DNA from: Paenibacillus ihbetae
Lineage (GTDB): Bacteria > Bacillota > Bacilli > Paenibacillales > Paenibacillaceae
Length of the DNA: 64,000 bases
Direction: 5' to 3'
Assembly: GCF_002741055.1 (NCBI RefSeq)
Contig: NZ_CP016809.1
Span: forward strand, 2,440,501-2,504,500
How positions within the stretch are numbered: the first letter of the stretch is position 1; each line of letters opens with the position of its first letter. A program made the translations under genes and the position numbers. The notes beneath the pieces are model-generated. The model saw nothing but the letters and a program-made list of their open reading frames with translations. It searched no databases and was not told the origin of the DNA. Shown one piece after another: positions 52,668-61,672 of this stretch.

Positions 52668-53885
52668 TTACTTCCGAACGACAGTGTATCCTTTGTCCTC
52701 CAGCAGCTTGACGATCCCATGCTCACCCAGATAGTGGGCTGCGCCAACCACGATGAAGTACTCTTCGTTTTTGCCGTTTTTCAGATATCCGTCGATTTTC
52801 TCGGCCATTCCGATGTTTCGGTCAACCAGCATCGCTTTGTTGTATTCCTCATCAACGGCCATGCTGTTGGTGAACTCCAGCAGCGCCTCATCATTGCCCG
52901 TCTTCCACATTTTACCCAATTGCTCAACACTGTCATCCAGTACATCGAAATTGTCCAACACAAGGTTGAGATTTTTCTCCTGCAGCTCTTTGGAGAAGCC
53001 GTTAAACATGCTCAGCTGCAATTCATAGGATTCCAGCTCGATTACCGGAATTTTGCGTTCGATCGCTTTCTGGACGAAATACAGATCGATTCCTTGAGCG
53101 GCTTCGTATCCAGCCTTCACCGCTTTCAAGCTGCTGATCGTGGATTCCACGACCCAAGGCTTGAAAGCATCCAAGGCATTCGGCTTCATGCCGCTCTCCG
53201 TCAGGATTTTGTCGAGCTTGGCGTACGTCTCGCTGGATACATGATCCTTGAGCGTCGTCCCATCCTTATACATGCCCATATCCATGATCAGCTGCTGCTG
53301 AGCCTCGTCGGCTGCCTTGCTGACATCCACCTCGACACCGAGATAGTCCGCTTCGGCAAAAGCTTCCTCAAATTCCGGACGCAGCGGGTAGAAGCTGTCA
53401 TCCGCGATATGCATGGAGCCCACCAGATACACCGTGTTGCCATTGCTTTCTACTTCCCACATAAACCCACGGCCGCCGGTCTGTGCGGTTTCGGTCGCTT
53501 TGGAAACCAGCACTACCGTGCGCGTTTTGGCATCCCAACGGACCTCATATCCAGCCGCATCGCCGACCACCCGAATCGGGGCATAGGTTACGCCATTGAT
53601 GCGCTTGAGCTTGCTTTTCAGCGTTATCGTCTTGCCGTCCACTACCGCGTGAATCGTATCATCTGCGGCATTCTTAAGCTTCGCATCCATTGCCTGGAGC
53701 GTCGTTTTCAGCGGAACATACGTTGTTCCGTGATCGATGACCGGAGTGCCTCCGGCATATGCTACGGTCTGATCATTCACCTTAACGGCCGGCTGCTTGG
53801 GAGCAGCCATTGCAGGTGCAGCTGCTGTAGTGATAATTCCCGCTGAGACGATAAGCGATAAGAGCATTCGTTTCCAATTTTTCAT
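52668..53885 (-). CDS. secreted copper-amine-oxidase-N / TraB (GumN) fusion protein
   Basis: 405 residues. Signal peptide to about MAA at 28. A copper-amine-oxidase N-like beta domain (about 30-130; TPVIDHGTTYVPLK, INGVTYAPIRVV) typical of Paenibacillus cell-wall proteins, then a TraB/GumN domain with YLVGSMHIADDSFYPL near 150 and VVGAAHYLGEHG at the end (the paired GxxH motifs that bind metal). Likely an extracytoplasmic protease-like enzyme. AAGGAGAACC precedes the ATG. Confidence 0.88.
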   Translation of the reverse strand: MKNWKRMLLSLIVSAGIITTAAAPAMAAPKQPAVKVNDQTVAYAGGTPVIDHGTTYVPLKTTLQAMDAKLKNAADDTIHAVVDGKTITLKSKLKRINGVTYAPIRVVGDAAGYEVRWDAKTRTVVLVSKATETAQTGGRGFMWEVESNGNTVYLVGSMHIADDSFYPLRPEFEEAFAEADYLGVEVDVSKAADEAQQQLIMDMGMYKDGTTLKDHVSSETYAKLDKILTESGMKPNALDAFKPWVVESTISSLKAVKAGYEAAQGIDLYFVQKAIERKIPVIELESYELQLSMFNGFSKELQEKNLNLVLDNFDVLDDSVEQLGKMWKTGNDEALLEFTNSMAVDEEYNKAMLVDRNIGMAEKIDGYLKNGKNEEYFIVVGAAHYLGEHGIVKLLEDKGYTVVRK

Positions 53886-53983
53886 GTGTGGTTCTCCTTA
53901 GTATAGTAGTGGGATTATGATCATTAATACTAGAGTAGTAATAAGCTATAAAAGAATGGACGACGTCGTCTGGTCTCGCTTCA

Positions 53984-55282
53984 TTACATCTTATAAGCCT
54001 TCATTGCTTTGCGAAGCTCTTTAAAGGTCGGACGCTTGCCGTACATCAGCACGCCGGTGCGGTAGATTTTCGCGGCCAGCCAGCCAAAGATCAGGATTGC
54101 GACGAACAGAATCGCCAGCGACAGCAGGATCTCCCAGAACGGGATATCTCCAAGGCCGATTCGGATCAGGATCGTTGTCGGCGAGATGAACGGAATGTAG
54201 CTGGATACCTTCAGCAGCATCGAGTTCGGCGTGCTTAGACTAAAGATTGCGATGTAGAAAGCGACGAGCGACAGCATCGTGATCGGCATAACGGCCTGGC
54301 CCAAATCCTCGGTACGGCTGACGATGGAGCCGATTGCTGCATACAGCACCGCATAGAGGAAATACCCGAAAATATAGAAGATCAGACCGAACACGATCAG
54401 CATTGGATCAATGGCCGAGACATCAAGGTTCATATCCTGCAGTGCGCCGATATTATGCGGCAGCATCACGTTCACGGCAATCACGACAGCGAACACAGCG
54501 ATTTGCGACAATCCCAGCAGGAACATTCCGATGACTTTGCCAAACATTTGGCTAAGCGGCGACACGCTGGTAATGAGGATCTCCATAATACGGGAGCTCT
54601 TCTCGGTTGTAACCTCTGAAGCGATCATATTCCCGGTCCCCATGAGCGTGAAGAAGAACAGGATAACCAGTGCATAAACCACGATGTAGTTCATAACCTC
54701 GGAAGCTTCGTCTTCGGCAGCAGCACCGCCGACCTTGCCGGCTTCGTTAGCGTCAATGCTGCGAGTATCGATCTGAACCGGCGTATTCAGCGCATTGATC
54801 TGATCATCCGTCAGATTCAGTCCCGCAACGATCGTCCGGGTCTTTGCAACTTGAAGCGCCGCCTGCAGGTTGGATTGAAGCTCCATGTTGATGCCCTCAT
54901 CCTCCGAGCTATAGACAACCGTCGGGAACGTACTGCCTTCTTGGGCTTCGAATGTCAGGTACCCCTCGATTACCCCGTCTTTAATATCTTGCTTCAGCGC
55001 AGCCTCATCATTTGCCTCGTATTTCACCAGTTCATACGTAGTCGGCAGGTTGCCCCATGCGGTCTGCAATTGTTCAGCAAGGGTTTGCTCTTGTCCGTAA
55101 ACAAGGCCGATGCGTACCGCTTCGCCGGAGTCGTCCTTGTCGCCGGTAAACCATTGGATCAGGAACGGCAAATTGATACCGATGGTAATGATAAGTGCAA
55201 AAATCAGGGTCGAAACTAGAAACGATTTCGTTCTTGCCTTATTCATGAATGTAAATCGAATAACCGTCCACATATTATTCAT
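53984..55282 (-). CDS. ABC-2 type transporter permease (NatB-like)
   Basis: 432 residues from the ATG at 55282 (MNNMWTVIRFTF), overlapping the ATPase gene by 8; a GTG three codons upstream also exists. Membrane helix near 25, then a large extracytoplasmic part, then six C-terminal helices (VVYALVILFFFTLMGTGNM, ISPTTILIRIGLGDIP). NatB-type permeases export sodium or peptides with a NatA ATPase; here the cargo is unknown. Last gene of the GntR operon. Confidence 0.87.
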   Translation of the reverse strand: MNNMWTVIRFTFMNKARTKSFLVSTLIFALIITIGINLPFLIQWFTGDKDDSGEAVRIGLVYGQEQTLAEQLQTAWGNLPTTYELVKYEANDEAALKQDIKDGVIEGYLTFEAQEGSTFPTVVYSSEDEGINMELQSNLQAALQVAKTRTIVAGLNLTDDQINALNTPVQIDTRSIDANEAGKVGGAAAEDEASEVMNYIVVYALVILFFFTLMGTGNMIASEVTTEKSSRIMEILITSVSPLSQMFGKVIGMFLLGLSQIAVFAVVIAVNVMLPHNIGALQDMNLDVSAIDPMLIVFGLIFYIFGYFLYAVLYAAIGSIVSRTEDLGQAVMPITMLSLVAFYIAIFSLSTPNSMLLKVSSYIPFISPTTILIRIGLGDIPFWEILLSLAILFVAILIFGWLAAKIYRTGVLMYGKRPTFKELRKAMKAYKM

Positions 55283-56177
55283 TGGATTCACCTACCGCCT
55301 TTATGAAGATTTGGTTGAGTGTCGGCTCCTTCACTTCAAACCGATGCACGACGCTCTGCGATATTGCCTTATTCAAAATTTGCTGCGCGGCGCTTACGTC
55401 AGAGATTCGGATGGAATATCCGTCCTCGGTACGGTTCACCGCCGTGACACCCGGTACCGACTCCAGCCCTTGAACCTCGCCCGATGTGCCAAGAATGACT
55501 TCCTCGCGCGGGTACTTGGCCTTGATTTCCTTCAGATTGCCTTTCACGACCGTGTTGGATCGATGCAGGATCGTAATGTTTTTACACAGCTCCTCGACAT
55601 GCTCCATACGGTGGGTTGAAAATAGAATGCTGGTGCCTTGATCGCGAAGCTCTTTCACGGTGGATTTCAGCAGCTCTACGTTAACCGGATCAAGCCCGCT
55701 GAACGCCTCGTCCAGAATCAAGATTTGCGGGTTATGGATGACAGCTGCGATAAAGCCCATTTTCTGTTGGTTCCCCTTCGACAGCTCTTCAATCTTCTTA
55801 TCGTAATATTCCGGTACTTCGAACCGCTCAAGCCAGTATTTGAGGCTCTTGTCGGCGTCCTTGGCGGACATGCCGCGAAGCTGCCCGAGATACGTAATCT
55901 GCTCGCTGACCTTCACCTTCGGATACAATCCGCGCTCTTCCGGCAGATAACCCATAATATGCCTAAGTTCCTTACTGTAAGGCTTGCCGTTGTATAGAAT
56001 CGTCCCGTCATCCGGGTAGATCAGGCCGAGCACCATCCGCATGGTCGTTGTCTTCCCTGCACCGTTGGCGCCCAGGAGTCCGTAAATTTCGCCTTCCTCC
56101 ACTTGTAGCGAAATCCGGTTCACCGCGGTTTTGTCCGCATAAATTTTAACGACATTATCCAATAGTAATCGTTGCAT
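55275..56177 (-). CDS. ABC transporter ATPase (NatA-like)
   Basis: 300 residues from the ATG at 56177 (MQRLLLDNVVKIYAD), GGAGAGGGG upstream. Walker A GANGAGKTTT, signature LSKGNQQK, Walker B ILILDEAFSGLDP. DUF4162-like C-terminal region (QGLESVPGVTAVNRTEDG) follows, usual for exporter ATPases. Pairs with the permease that overlaps it. Eighteen bases separate it from the preceding ATPase gene. Confidence 0.92.
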   Translation of the reverse strand: MQRLLLDNVVKIYADKTAVNRISLQVEEGEIYGLLGANGAGKTTTMRMVLGLIYPDDGTILYNGKPYSKELRHIMGYLPEERGLYPKVKVSEQITYLGQLRGMSAKDADKSLKYWLERFEVPEYYDKKIEELSKGNQQKMGFIAAVIHNPQILILDEAFSGLDPVNVELLKSTVKELRDQGTSILFSTHRMEHVEELCKNITILHRSNTVVKGNLKEIKAKYPREEVILGTSGEVQGLESVPGVTAVNRTEDGYSIRISDVSAAQQILNKAISQSVVHRFEVKEPTLNQIFIKAVGESNE

Positions 56178-56194
56178 TTCTTTATTCCCCTCTC

Positions 56195-57097
56195 CTATTT
56201 CTGCATGTCGGCAGGTTGATGGCCATCGATCCATAAACGAAGAACTTCGTCCAGCTCCAGCGAGCGGGTCTGGATAAAGGTCATTCCTGCTGACCGTAGA
56301 ATATTCTCAACTTCCAAGCATTCCGTCGTCACAAAAGATATCGTTGTCGCATTCTCCTGCCTGCTGCTGATGATCCCCGGCAGTTCACGCACGATGGAGG
56401 CATCGCCTTGAATCCAGCATTCCTTCCAATTATCGAGCAGCGAATCCTTCTCGACCATGCCGAGCAGCTTGCCGTGATGAATCAAAATCACGTAGTCCGC
56501 AAGACGGCGGATTTCATCCACCACATGAGTGGAAAGGATAATCGTCGTGTCGATGGACTTCATCAGCTTGTGCAGCTGGTCAATCATCTGCTTCCAGGCA
56601 AACGGGTCAAGTCCTGATGACGGCTCATCCAGCAGCAGCAGCTTCGGCCTTGGGGCCAATGCAGCGGCAATCTCGAATTTTCGCCGTTCGCCCTTCGACA
56701 TTTTGCGGAGCTTGACGCCGCGAGGCACATCGAACCGTGACATCAGCTCGTCAAAAAAGTACCCGTCCCAGCTGTCATACCAGGATGCGCGAAAGGTAGC
56801 CGCCTGATCTGCCGTCATATGCTGTTCTTCCACGCTCAGCTGCTCAGGCACAAAAGCCATCTGCTTTCGAACCTCGATCGGCAGCTCCTTCGAATACGAT
56901 TCACCGAACCAGGTGACCTCCCCTTCATCCGGGAACACCGTCTGGACCATCATGTTCAGCAAGGTGCTTTTCCCCGATCCGTTCGGTCCCACCAGCGCAA
57001 CGATATACCCTTGAGGAATCGATAACTGGATGGGTCCGATGGTTTTCGTTCGACGCCGTTTCAAGACGTTACGAAACTCAATGACATGTGGTTCCAT
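56195..57097 (-). CDS. ABC transporter ATPase (YtrB-like)
   Basis: 300 residues. Walker A GPNGSGKSTLL near 37, signature MSKGERRK, Walker B LLLLDEPSSGLDP, and a YtrB-like N-terminal strand EFRNVLKRRRTKTIGPIQLS. GGGGAGG 11 bases before the ATG. Follows the GntR regulator by 3 bases. It probably serves the ABC-2 protein encoded before the regulator, as in the Ytr operon that responds to cell-wall antibiotics. Confidence 0.9.
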   Translation of the reverse strand: MEPHVIEFRNVLKRRRTKTIGPIQLSIPQGYIVALVGPNGSGKSTLLNMMVQTVFPDEGEVTWFGESYSKELPIEVRKQMAFVPEQLSVEEQHMTADQAATFRASWYDSWDGYFFDELMSRFDVPRGVKLRKMSKGERRKFEIAAALAPRPKLLLLDEPSSGLDPFAWKQMIDQLHKLMKSIDTTIILSTHVVDEIRRLADYVILIHHGKLLGMVEKDSLLDNWKECWIQGDASIVRELPGIISSRQENATTISFVTTECLEVENILRSAGMTFIQTRSLELDEVLRLWIDGHQPADMQK

Positions 57098-57100
57098 TTG

Positions 57101-57502
57101 TTAATGACCTCCCCGTGATTGATATCGTTCGCGGACAACTTCCATGAACAGCTCGATTAACTCCTCTTGTTTCATCTGGACGGCAAGCCCTCGATCTACG
57201 GCCAGGTTCAAGGCTTCGATTACGGCATCGCGTTTAAATTGCTCCCTTGCCTGGTCGCCGACACCGGCAACGAAGGTTCCCGTACCCTGTCTGGTGCGAA
57301 GAAGGCCCTCACTCTCCAAATCCTGGTACACCCTGCGTACCGTGATCACACTACAATTCAGATTTCCGGCAAATTCCCGTATGGACGGCAATAATGTCCC
57401 CTCCTCGATCTGACCGCTGATTATGAGCGAGCGCAGCTGTGTCTCAATTTGGTGATATAAAGGCTCTGCGCTATTTTCGTTAATCTGAATCGGAATTCGC
57501 AC
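57101..57502 (-). CDS. GntR (YtrA-type) repressor
   Basis: 133 residues, the short form of the YtrA subfamily: winged helix EPLYHQIETQLRSLIISGQIEEG and SIREFAGNLNCSVITVRRVY, then a two-helix dimer tail. GTG start at 57502 with AGGTGGTAGAAG upstream. It lies second in the operon, after the membrane gene, and its likely operators flank the -10 of the promoter at 58419-58448. Confidence 0.9.
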   Translation of the reverse strand: MRIPIQINENSAEPLYHQIETQLRSLIISGQIEEGTLLPSIREFAGNLNCSVITVRRVYQDLESEGLLRTRQGTGTFVAGVGDQAREQFKRDAVIEALNLAVDRGLAVQMKQEELIELFMEVVRERYQSRGGH

Positions 57503-57572
57503 CTTCTACCACCTCGCTTTTTCCATATCCTTATGGGGTCCCCCTATTTCTTCTGCTTATAAATCCAATTGA

Positions 57573-58298
57573 TTACGATAAATCCCGGGTTTGCTGCCGG
57601 ATATAGGTCAGTCTGCTCATCAGCAGCATCCCGCCTAGTCCAATGATCAGTGATCCCCACATAACCGGGGACAGCAGCTTCCATCTCATGGCCGAATCCA
57701 TAACGAATTTGAACATGCTGTATCCAAGCAAGCTGAGCGTACCCGCTGCAACGACCGTGACGATCATGAGTATGAGGGTTTTGCCAAGGTAAGCTTTGCC
57801 GCTCCCCATGTTCTCCCAATAAATATAAAATCCAGTCAATAAAAATCCAATGCCGATCCAGCTTATGATAAATGCGACGTAGCTGGCGATATCCACCGCC
57901 TCTCGCATATGATTGGCGATCGCGTAGGCAACTCCGAAAAATACGATGCCGTTAATCACATAGGCGATGATCGCGTTAATGATCCGGCTGATAAAGATCG
58001 CATAGGCCGGAACCGGGAGGCTCCGGTAATAGTACAGCATCTGTGTGTAAGAATCCTCATTGATATACCGGAACGACCTGCGATTAAACGTGAGTCCCAT
58101 CAGCGGCGCATAGAGGACTAGCAGAAAATCTACCAGCGGGTTCACATATTCATTCAAATGCTCGAATTGCTCGTTCATGACTACGCTTGTCGCAAATCCC
58201 ATGTATATCATAAAGATCAGGGTCCATAGTATTTGAAGCTTATCGCTGGTAAAATCTTTCCTGACGATTTTCATCGCGTTATGAAGCATGTGCTGCAA
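57573..58298 (-). CDS. ABC-2 family membrane permease
   Basis: 241 residues with six hydrophobic segments, beginning with a cytoplasmic helix (MKIVRKDFTSDKLQILW after a short head) and VVMNEQFEHLNEYVNPLVDF. This resembles bacitracin/Ytr-type ABC-2 permease subunits. TTG start at 58298 with GAGG 4 bases before it; an internal ATG two codons on is an alternative. First gene of the operon. Confidence 0.85.
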   Translation of the reverse strand: MQHMLHNAMKIVRKDFTSDKLQILWTLIFMIYMGFATSVVMNEQFEHLNEYVNPLVDFLLVLYAPLMGLTFNRRSFRYINEDSYTQMLYYYRSLPVPAYAIFISRIINAIIAYVINGIVFFGVAYAIANHMREAVDIASYVAFIISWIGIGFLLTGFYIYWENMGSGKAYLGKTLILMIVTVVAAGTLSLLGYSMFKFVMDSAMRWKLLSPVMWGSLIIGLGGMLLMSRLTYIRQQTRDLS

Positions 58299-58397
58299 CT
58301 GGCCTCATCCTTTCCCCACATTAACCTTGTTAATATTTCGCGTTATGAATTGGTTTGGCTGAACCGATACTGTGATTATGTAATGTTTACTGTGCTC

Positions 58398-58435
58398 ACT
58401 GTGTATATCTTTATACACAGTATACAGTGTGTATA
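58398..58435 (-). promoter_or_regulatory. YtrA-type operator pair
   Basis: ACTGTGTATA-TCTT-TATACACAGT (58398-58421, perfect 10-base arms) and TATACA-N3-TGTATA (58421-58435). They abut and sandwich the -10 hexamer. Confidence 0.82.
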
Positions 58436-58448
58436 TGAACAGTGTCAA
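58419..58448 (-). promoter_or_regulatory. GntR-operon promoter
   Basis: Minus strand TTGACA (58443-58448), 18-base spacer, TATACT (58419-58424). Palindromes at 58398-58421 and 58421-58435 overlap the -10. Confidence 0.8.
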
Positions 58449-58473
58449 TAACGTTTGTAAAATAATGTGAGGG

Positions 58474-59170
58474 GACCGGAGCGACTGCACTCCCCGGCCC
58501 CAGCTGCCTGCTTCCTCCCGCAACAAAACACCCGCAGGGAGCTCCTTGCCGGTGTTCTCCATTGTATTCGGCTGGACCAAGGCTTCCCTGCTCAAGGGGA
58601 GTTCAGGCGCGGAGGAGACCTGGCGTTCGCCTTTGAAATCGGGAAACTTCATTAGCCTCACTAACGTTCAGGTTTCCCGATTGCAACAGCGACCGGAGCG
58701 ACTGCACTCCCCGGCCCCAGCTGCCTGCTTCCTCCCGCAACAAAACACCCGCAGGGAGCTCCTTGCGGGTGTTCTCCATTGTATTCGGCTGGATCAAAGC
58801 TTCCCTGCTCAAGGGGAGTTCAGGCGCGGAGGAGACCTGGCGTTCGCCTTTGAAATCGGGAAACTTCATTAGCCTCATTAACGTTCAGGTTTCCCGATTG
58901 CAACAGCGACCGGAGCGACTGCACTCCCCGGCCCAGCTGCCTGCCCCCCTCCTACACCAAACACCCGTCAGGAATTCCTTGCCGGTGTTCTCCATTGAAT
59001 CCGGCTGGAGCAAGGCTTCCCTGCCCAAGGGGAGTTCAGGCGCGGAGGAGACCTGGCGTTCGCCTTTGAAATCGGGAAATTTCATTAGCCTCATTACGTC
59101 CAGGTTTCCCGATTTCAACAGCGACCGGAGCGACTGCACTTCCCGGCCCCAGCTGCCTGCAATCCAGCCC
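58474..59170. repeat. tandem array of a 217-base non-coding repeat (3.2 copies)
   Basis: Copies start at 58474, 58691 and 58908 (periods 217 and 217, the third copy 215 long); a fourth copy starts at 59123 and breaks off near 59160. Each begins GACCGGAGCGACTGCAC, holds an AACACCCGCA..TGCGGGTGTT hairpin around GGAGCTCC (perfect in copy 2, decayed in copies 1 and 3) and ends in an 11-base stem AATCGGGAAAC..GTTTCCCGATT. Since 217 is 3n+1, any frame shifts at each copy, so it is not a repeat protein. Copies 1 and 2 differ at only a few positions. Lies between two operons read on the minus strand. Confidence 0.92.
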
Positions 59171-59179
59171 CTATAAATG

Positions 59180-59212
59180 TAAAAACACCCGCCAGATCGC
59201 TCTGACGGGTGT
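59180..59212 (-). terminator. terminator of the caa3 oxidase operon
   Basis: Minus strand ACACCCGTCAGA..TCTGGCGGGTGT stem (one mismatch) followed by TTTTTACA; its stem sequence resembles the ACACCCGC hairpins inside the 217-base array. Confidence 0.88.
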
Positions 59213-59220
59213 TCCTCCAT

Positions 59221-59685
59221 TTATAAGCCAAATATCACTTTCCACACCGGCTGGGTGTGTCCCCCCGGATACATCAGGTAGAGCAGCGTGTATACCGCAA
59301 CGCCTGTGATCGCTGTAATAAACCAGATGATCGAGGTCACTCGGCCCCATTTGCGGTGCTTCGCATACTTTTCTTTGAATCCGAGCACCAGCGTCGTGAT
59401 CCCGAAGACGGCCGCCACCGTGGCCAGCACGATATGGAAGATCAGGAAGGTCTGATAATACGGCTTCAGACTATCCGGACCGCCCCATGAGGTGTTCCCG
59501 ATGAATACCGTTCGGGAAGAATAAATAACAAAGAAGATGATAGCCGCAATGGCAGCCCAAATCATCGTTTTTTTGTGAGCCTCCCGTTTTCCCTTGATAA
59601 TCAGTCCCCAACCGATGGCAACCAGCACGGCGCTGATTACGATAAAGGTTGTACTAATCGTGGGAAAGAGAAAGAACAAATCCAT
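59221..59685 (-). CDS. ctaM: DUF420 heme-copper oxidase maturation protein
   Basis: 154 residues with four membrane helices: LFFLFPTISTTFIVISAVLVAIG, then AIAAIIFFVIYSSRTVF and HIVLATVAAVFGITTLVLG; two His (FHIVLA, HTQP) may be metal-binding. DUF420 (YozB/CtaM) proteins help mature terminal oxidases. GGGGGATCTAC precedes the ATG. Last gene before the operon terminator, 29 bases after ctaG. Confidence 0.9.
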   Translation of the reverse strand: MDLFFLFPTISTTFIVISAVLVAIGWGLIIKGKREAHKKTMIWAAIAAIIFFVIYSSRTVFIGNTSWGGPDSLKPYYQTFLIFHIVLATVAAVFGITTLVLGFKEKYAKHRKWGRVTSIIWFITAITGVAVYTLLYLMYPGGHTQPVWKVIFGL

Positions 59686-59713
59686 GTAGATCCCCCTTCA
59701 AAAATAATCCTCA

Positions 59714-60622
59714 TTATGCCTGATTCAGCTTGCCCGGCGGAACTTCGGTAGGCAAGGGATCGTCCTCCTTGTTTTCACGCTTGTACCAATGGAAGAAAAC
59801 GTACGCGAGCATGGAAGCGAAGATAATCTCCTGGAAGAACTTCATGATGATTCCGCCGACCCGCTGGTCAACCGCAGGCTCCAAATATCCGAAATACTCG
59901 GGACCTCCGAATTTAGTCAGCAATACAGACGTATCGCCAGATACGCAGTATCCCATCGCTTTCGCCCAAATGGCAGGATCGCTGTAGGTGGCATACATCG
60001 GCTCGCTCGAGAAGATGATGAGCGCACAAGCCGGGGTAAGCAGCACCATATTGAGGAAGATGTATCCCATCTTCGCCAGCCCTGTCGTCTTGTCCTTTTC
60101 AGGGATCGGATTCAGAATCGCCCACCACATAATAAGTGAAGCAATGAACAAGATCAGATAGTACAGACGGTGCACCCAGAAATTGAGCATGACAAAGTCA
60201 TGAATCACCGGGAAGTGGTAGAACGAGAACAAGCCGTTGAATAAAACCGCAGCCACAACCGGACGAGTGAGGAAACCGAGCTTTTTAAACGGATTCACTC
60301 TGTCAAAGGCGCGCCACATCCATACCGGGATACCCAATATCAAGAGCGGTGTAGCCATCAGGTAAGACATCGCCATGCTGACCATATGAAATGAGAACAT
60401 CGTATGGCCGAGCAAGCTGATCGGTCCGCCCTGGGCAAGGTAGAGCGTGAACATACCTGCAACGAATAACGTTTTCCGACCGGCCGACACCGGAGCATGG
60501 TCTTTAAACCGGCTGCTCAGCGGTCCCGTGAACAAGAAATAGGCAGCGGTCACAAGCAGCATGAACGCCAGAAACAAAGGACTCCATTTATCCGCAAAAC
60601 TAAAATATTCTAAGCCCAGCAT
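59714..60622 (-). CDS. ctaG: caa3 oxidase assembly factor CtaG
   Basis: 302 residues from the ATG at 60622 (MLGLEYFSFADKWSPL), GGGGAGG 8 bases before; the frame's first 16 codons lack signals. Seven membrane helices; TLYLAQGGPISLLGHTMFSFHMVSM carries the family's His pair thought to carry copper. It supplies copper to subunit I/II of the oxidase encoded upstream. Separated from ctaF by a terminator, so it may need its own promoter or readthrough. Confidence 0.92.
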   Translation of the reverse strand: MLGLEYFSFADKWSPLFLAFMLLVTAAYFLFTGPLSSRFKDHAPVSAGRKTLFVAGMFTLYLAQGGPISLLGHTMFSFHMVSMAMSYLMATPLLILGIPVWMWRAFDRVNPFKKLGFLTRPVVAAVLFNGLFSFYHFPVIHDFVMLNFWVHRLYYLILFIASLIMWWAILNPIPEKDKTTGLAKMGYIFLNMVLLTPACALIIFSSEPMYATYSDPAIWAKAMGYCVSGDTSVLLTKFGGPEYFGYLEPAVDQRVGGIIMKFFQEIIFASMLAYVFFHWYKRENKEDDPLPTEVPPGKLNQA

Positions 60623-60683
60623 GCAAAAACCTCCCCTTAACGGGTTAAATTCTAGTCGAAATTGTGACACCTTCCTACGACTT

Positions 60684-60717
60684 AAAAAAAGAGGGGGCTA
60701 TTAGCCCTCCTCTTTTT
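60684..60717. terminator. intra-operon terminator between ctaF and ctaG
   Basis: AAAAAGAGG..CCTCTTTTT with central GGGCT-N3-AGCCC; strong on both strands and only about 60 bases before the ctaG start on its 3' side. Confidence 0.85.
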
Positions 60718-60721
60718 CATT

Positions 60722-61045
60722 TTACCACCAAACCCAGAACAATGCCATGATGATACAGGTGCTTGCTACGAAGAAGCCCCCGATCATGAACACGATCGGC
60801 ATCAGATGACCTTTGTCCTTAAGGTGCATCCAGTACCCCATCTGCACGAACACTTGCAGGATCGCCATCACCAGCAAAAGGATGATGGTAAATGCAGGGT
60901 TCACGCCCCCCGCCGCAACCGCGGCAAACGCGATGGCAGTCAGGATGATGGAGAAGATAAAGACAATAATATGTTTCTCAGGGCCCTCCACACGGTGGCG
61001 GTGCTTCACCGTATGACCCTCATTGGATTGTTGATTCGCTGTCAT
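60722..61045 (-). CDS. ctaF: cytochrome caa3 oxidase subunit IV
   Basis: 107 residues with three membrane helices (IVFIFSIILTAIAFAAVA, AFTIILLLVMAILQVFVQMG, IVFMIGGFFVASTCIIM). The YWMHLKDKG loop is the bacterial COX4 signature. Begins 3 bases after the ctaE stop. Stabilises the oxidase core. Confidence 0.93.
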   Translation of the reverse strand: MTANQQSNEGHTVKHRHRVEGPEKHIIVFIFSIILTAIAFAAVAAGGVNPAFTIILLLVMAILQVFVQMGYWMHLKDKGHLMPIVFMIGGFFVASTCIIMALFWVWW

Positions 61046-61048
61046 ATC

Positions 61049-61672
61049 TTAGCCCACCTTTCCAAGAAGGTATACGACCGAGAAGATGAACACCCATACA
61101 ACGTCGATAAAGTGCCAGTACATCGCAGACACGTAAACCTTAGGTGCAGTAACTACGGTTAACCCTTTTTTGAACAGCTGAGCGATCAGCAGGCTGATCC
61201 AGACAACCCCGAATGCAACGTGGGCGCCGTGGAAGCCGACCAGTGTGTAGAACGAGGACGAGAATGCGCTCGTCTTCATGTCGAACGATTCATGGGCGAC
61301 ATACTCATAGAATTCATAAATCTCAAGCCCAAGGAAGCCGAGACCAAGAACTACGGTAACGATCAGCCAAAGCTTCAGCTTCTCGAGATTATGCCGGTGC
61401 ATAGCCTGGATGGCAAACACACTGGTCAGGGAGCTGACAAGCAAGATCAGAGTCGCTGCTGCCGTAATCGGCAGCGAGAACAGTTCGGCTGCTGTCGGGC
61501 CCTCATTGTTCTGATGGCGCAGGGCCAGGAATGTTGCAAACAGCGTACCGAAGAGCACGGCTTCACCGCCAAGGAAGAGCCAGAAGCCCAAGACCTTATT
61601 GCGGCCCTCAAGCGTTGCCTTCTCCGGCTCGTGAGGAAGCTCTCCATTTACATGTTCAGCGTGTGCGCTCAT
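61049..61672 (-). CDS. ctaE: cytochrome c oxidase subunit III
   Basis: 207 residues, five membrane helices: WLFLGGEAVLFGTLFATFLAL, then ILLVSSLTSVFAIQAMHR and FHGAHVAFGVVWI. The short five-helix form is typical of Bacillota caa3 enzymes. The start overlaps the ctaD stop by 4 bases (ATGA). Confidence 0.95.
   Translation of the reverse strand: MSAHAEHVNGELPHEPEKATLEGRNKVLGFWLFLGGEAVLFGTLFATFLALRHQNNEGPTAAELFSLPITAAATLILLVSSLTSVFAIQAMHRHNLEKLKLWLIVTVVLGLGFLGLEIYEFYEYVAHESFDMKTSAFSSSFYTLVGFHGAHVAFGVVWISLLIAQLFKKGLTVVTAPKVYVSAMYWHFIDVVWVFIFSVVYLLGKVG

Noticed and set aside
58305..59220. Repeated open frames across the 217-base array read as a repeat-protein gene
   Set aside because: Frames shift by one base at each copy and no ribosome sites precede them.
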